Source: Hungatella hathewayi WAL-18680 (GTDB taxonomy: Bacteria > Bacillota > Clostridia > Lachnospirales > Lachnospiraceae). From it: 36,748 bases of DNA. This document shows, piece by piece, positions 36,463-36,748 of the stretch (its first letter is position 1; each line of letters starts with the position of its first letter). Made by a program: the position numbers and the translations under genes. The notes under the pieces were generated by a model, which did not search any database, had not been told where the DNA came from, and saw nothing but the letters and a program-made list of their open reading frames with translations. The stretch spans positions 12,900-49,647 of the forward strand of contig NZ_JH379030.1 of the NCBI RefSeq assembly GCF_000235505.1, written 5' to 3'.

Positions 36463-36748
36463 CTAACTTAAATAATATGTGGCCACAAGTGCGACACCGA
36501 TACATACAACTAGCACGAAAAAAGTTCTGATAATATCTATATTAATGGACTTTATCTCTGAGCTTACAATAAAATTTTGGGGTTTTTTTGTTTCATATGA
36601 AATCAACACTACTTGACCTTTTTCATATTTTTGAGGCTCAGTAGAATCGCAAACATCTCTCTCTTCATAAACAATACCTGATACCGTGTATCGATAAATA
36701 AGTTCGTAGAAAAACTTTGTGCGATTCCCAGCATTATAGCTTTCTTTT
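36463..36748 (-). CDS. DUF3592-like membrane protein, 3' part only
   Basis: An open frame enters from the right window edge and ends at TAG 36463-36465, giving the last 94 residues. It contains YRYTVSGIVYEERD and EKGQVVLISYETKKPQNFIV, which fit the DUF3592 pattern of a soluble beta domain. A membrane helix follows (FFVLVVCIGVALVATYYL). The start is outside the window. Function is unknown. It is in the same direction as the gene at 34916. Confidence 0.65.
   Translation of the reverse strand, partial: KESYNAGNRTKFFYELIYRYTVSGIVYEERDVCDSTEPQKYEKGQVVLISYETKKPQNFIVSSEIKSINIDIIRTFFVLVVCIGVALVATYYLS

Overview
The window looks like a chromosomal segment from a gut-type Lachnospiraceae (Clostridium XIVa, Enterocloster/Lachnoclostridium-like) bacterium. 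This is inferred from several traits: moderately GC-rich Firmicutes genes with strong GGAGG ribosome binding sites, a hemZ-relA-hisS-aspS housekeeping neighbourhood, very Thr/Ala-rich lipoprotein linkers, ABC importers without their own ATPase, and a lichenan/cellobiose-type PTS. No rRNA, tRNA, CRISPR array or insertion sequence was seen. No gene-free stretch exceeds about 300 bases.

Layout. (1) 60-11955, minus strand: an OmpR-type two-component system, kduI, a GNAT acetyltransferase, then the housekeeping block aspS, hisS, hemZ, an MBL-fold hydrolase and bifunctional relA/spoT. (2) 12191-20826, plus strand: a sugar sensing and uptake locus. It holds a YesM-type histidine kinase, two membrane-anchored periplasmic binding proteins (the second needs a frameshift in an A8 run), an abundant galactose/glucose-binding lipoprotein, mglA and mglC. 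(3) 20907-25687, minus: a URO-D/MtaA-like protein, a three-gene carbohydrate ABC importer and a GntR/FCD regulator, probably one operon. (4) 25954-29708, minus: a PTS operon IIB-IIC-IIA-phospho-beta-glucosidase-HPr, divergent from a PRD regulator (29923-31827) that carries an in-frame amber stop. (5) 31908-36748, minus, more AT-rich and probably acquired: an XRE regulator, an OLD-like ATPase and a broken TOPRIM gene (a degenerate defence-like unit), an aldo/keto reductase, a doubtful DUF3298-like gene and the end of a DUF3592-like gene.

The most striking observation is in region 2. The main MglB-like protein (16212-17549) appears to be a natural circular permutation of the galactose/glucose-binding fold. 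The segment that forms the first ~100 residues of ordinary MglB (ligand residues equivalent to D14, F16 and N91) lies at its C terminus. The mature protein begins at the strand that normally follows. The neighbouring gene at 15034-16064 encodes the same family in normal order, so the two topologies sit side by side. The partner permease MglC also carries a ~220-residue coiled-coil N-terminal extension absent from classical MglC. Together with the kinase and two anchored binding proteins this suggests a sugar-sensing/uptake machine of unusual build. Its function is inferred, not shown.

Other notable points: a GH1 enzyme with Gln in place of the acid/base Glu, an amber codon inside the PRD regulator, an operon-borne HPr, a corrinoid-methyltransferase-like protein tied to a sugar importer, and an internal deletion in the TOPRIM gene.
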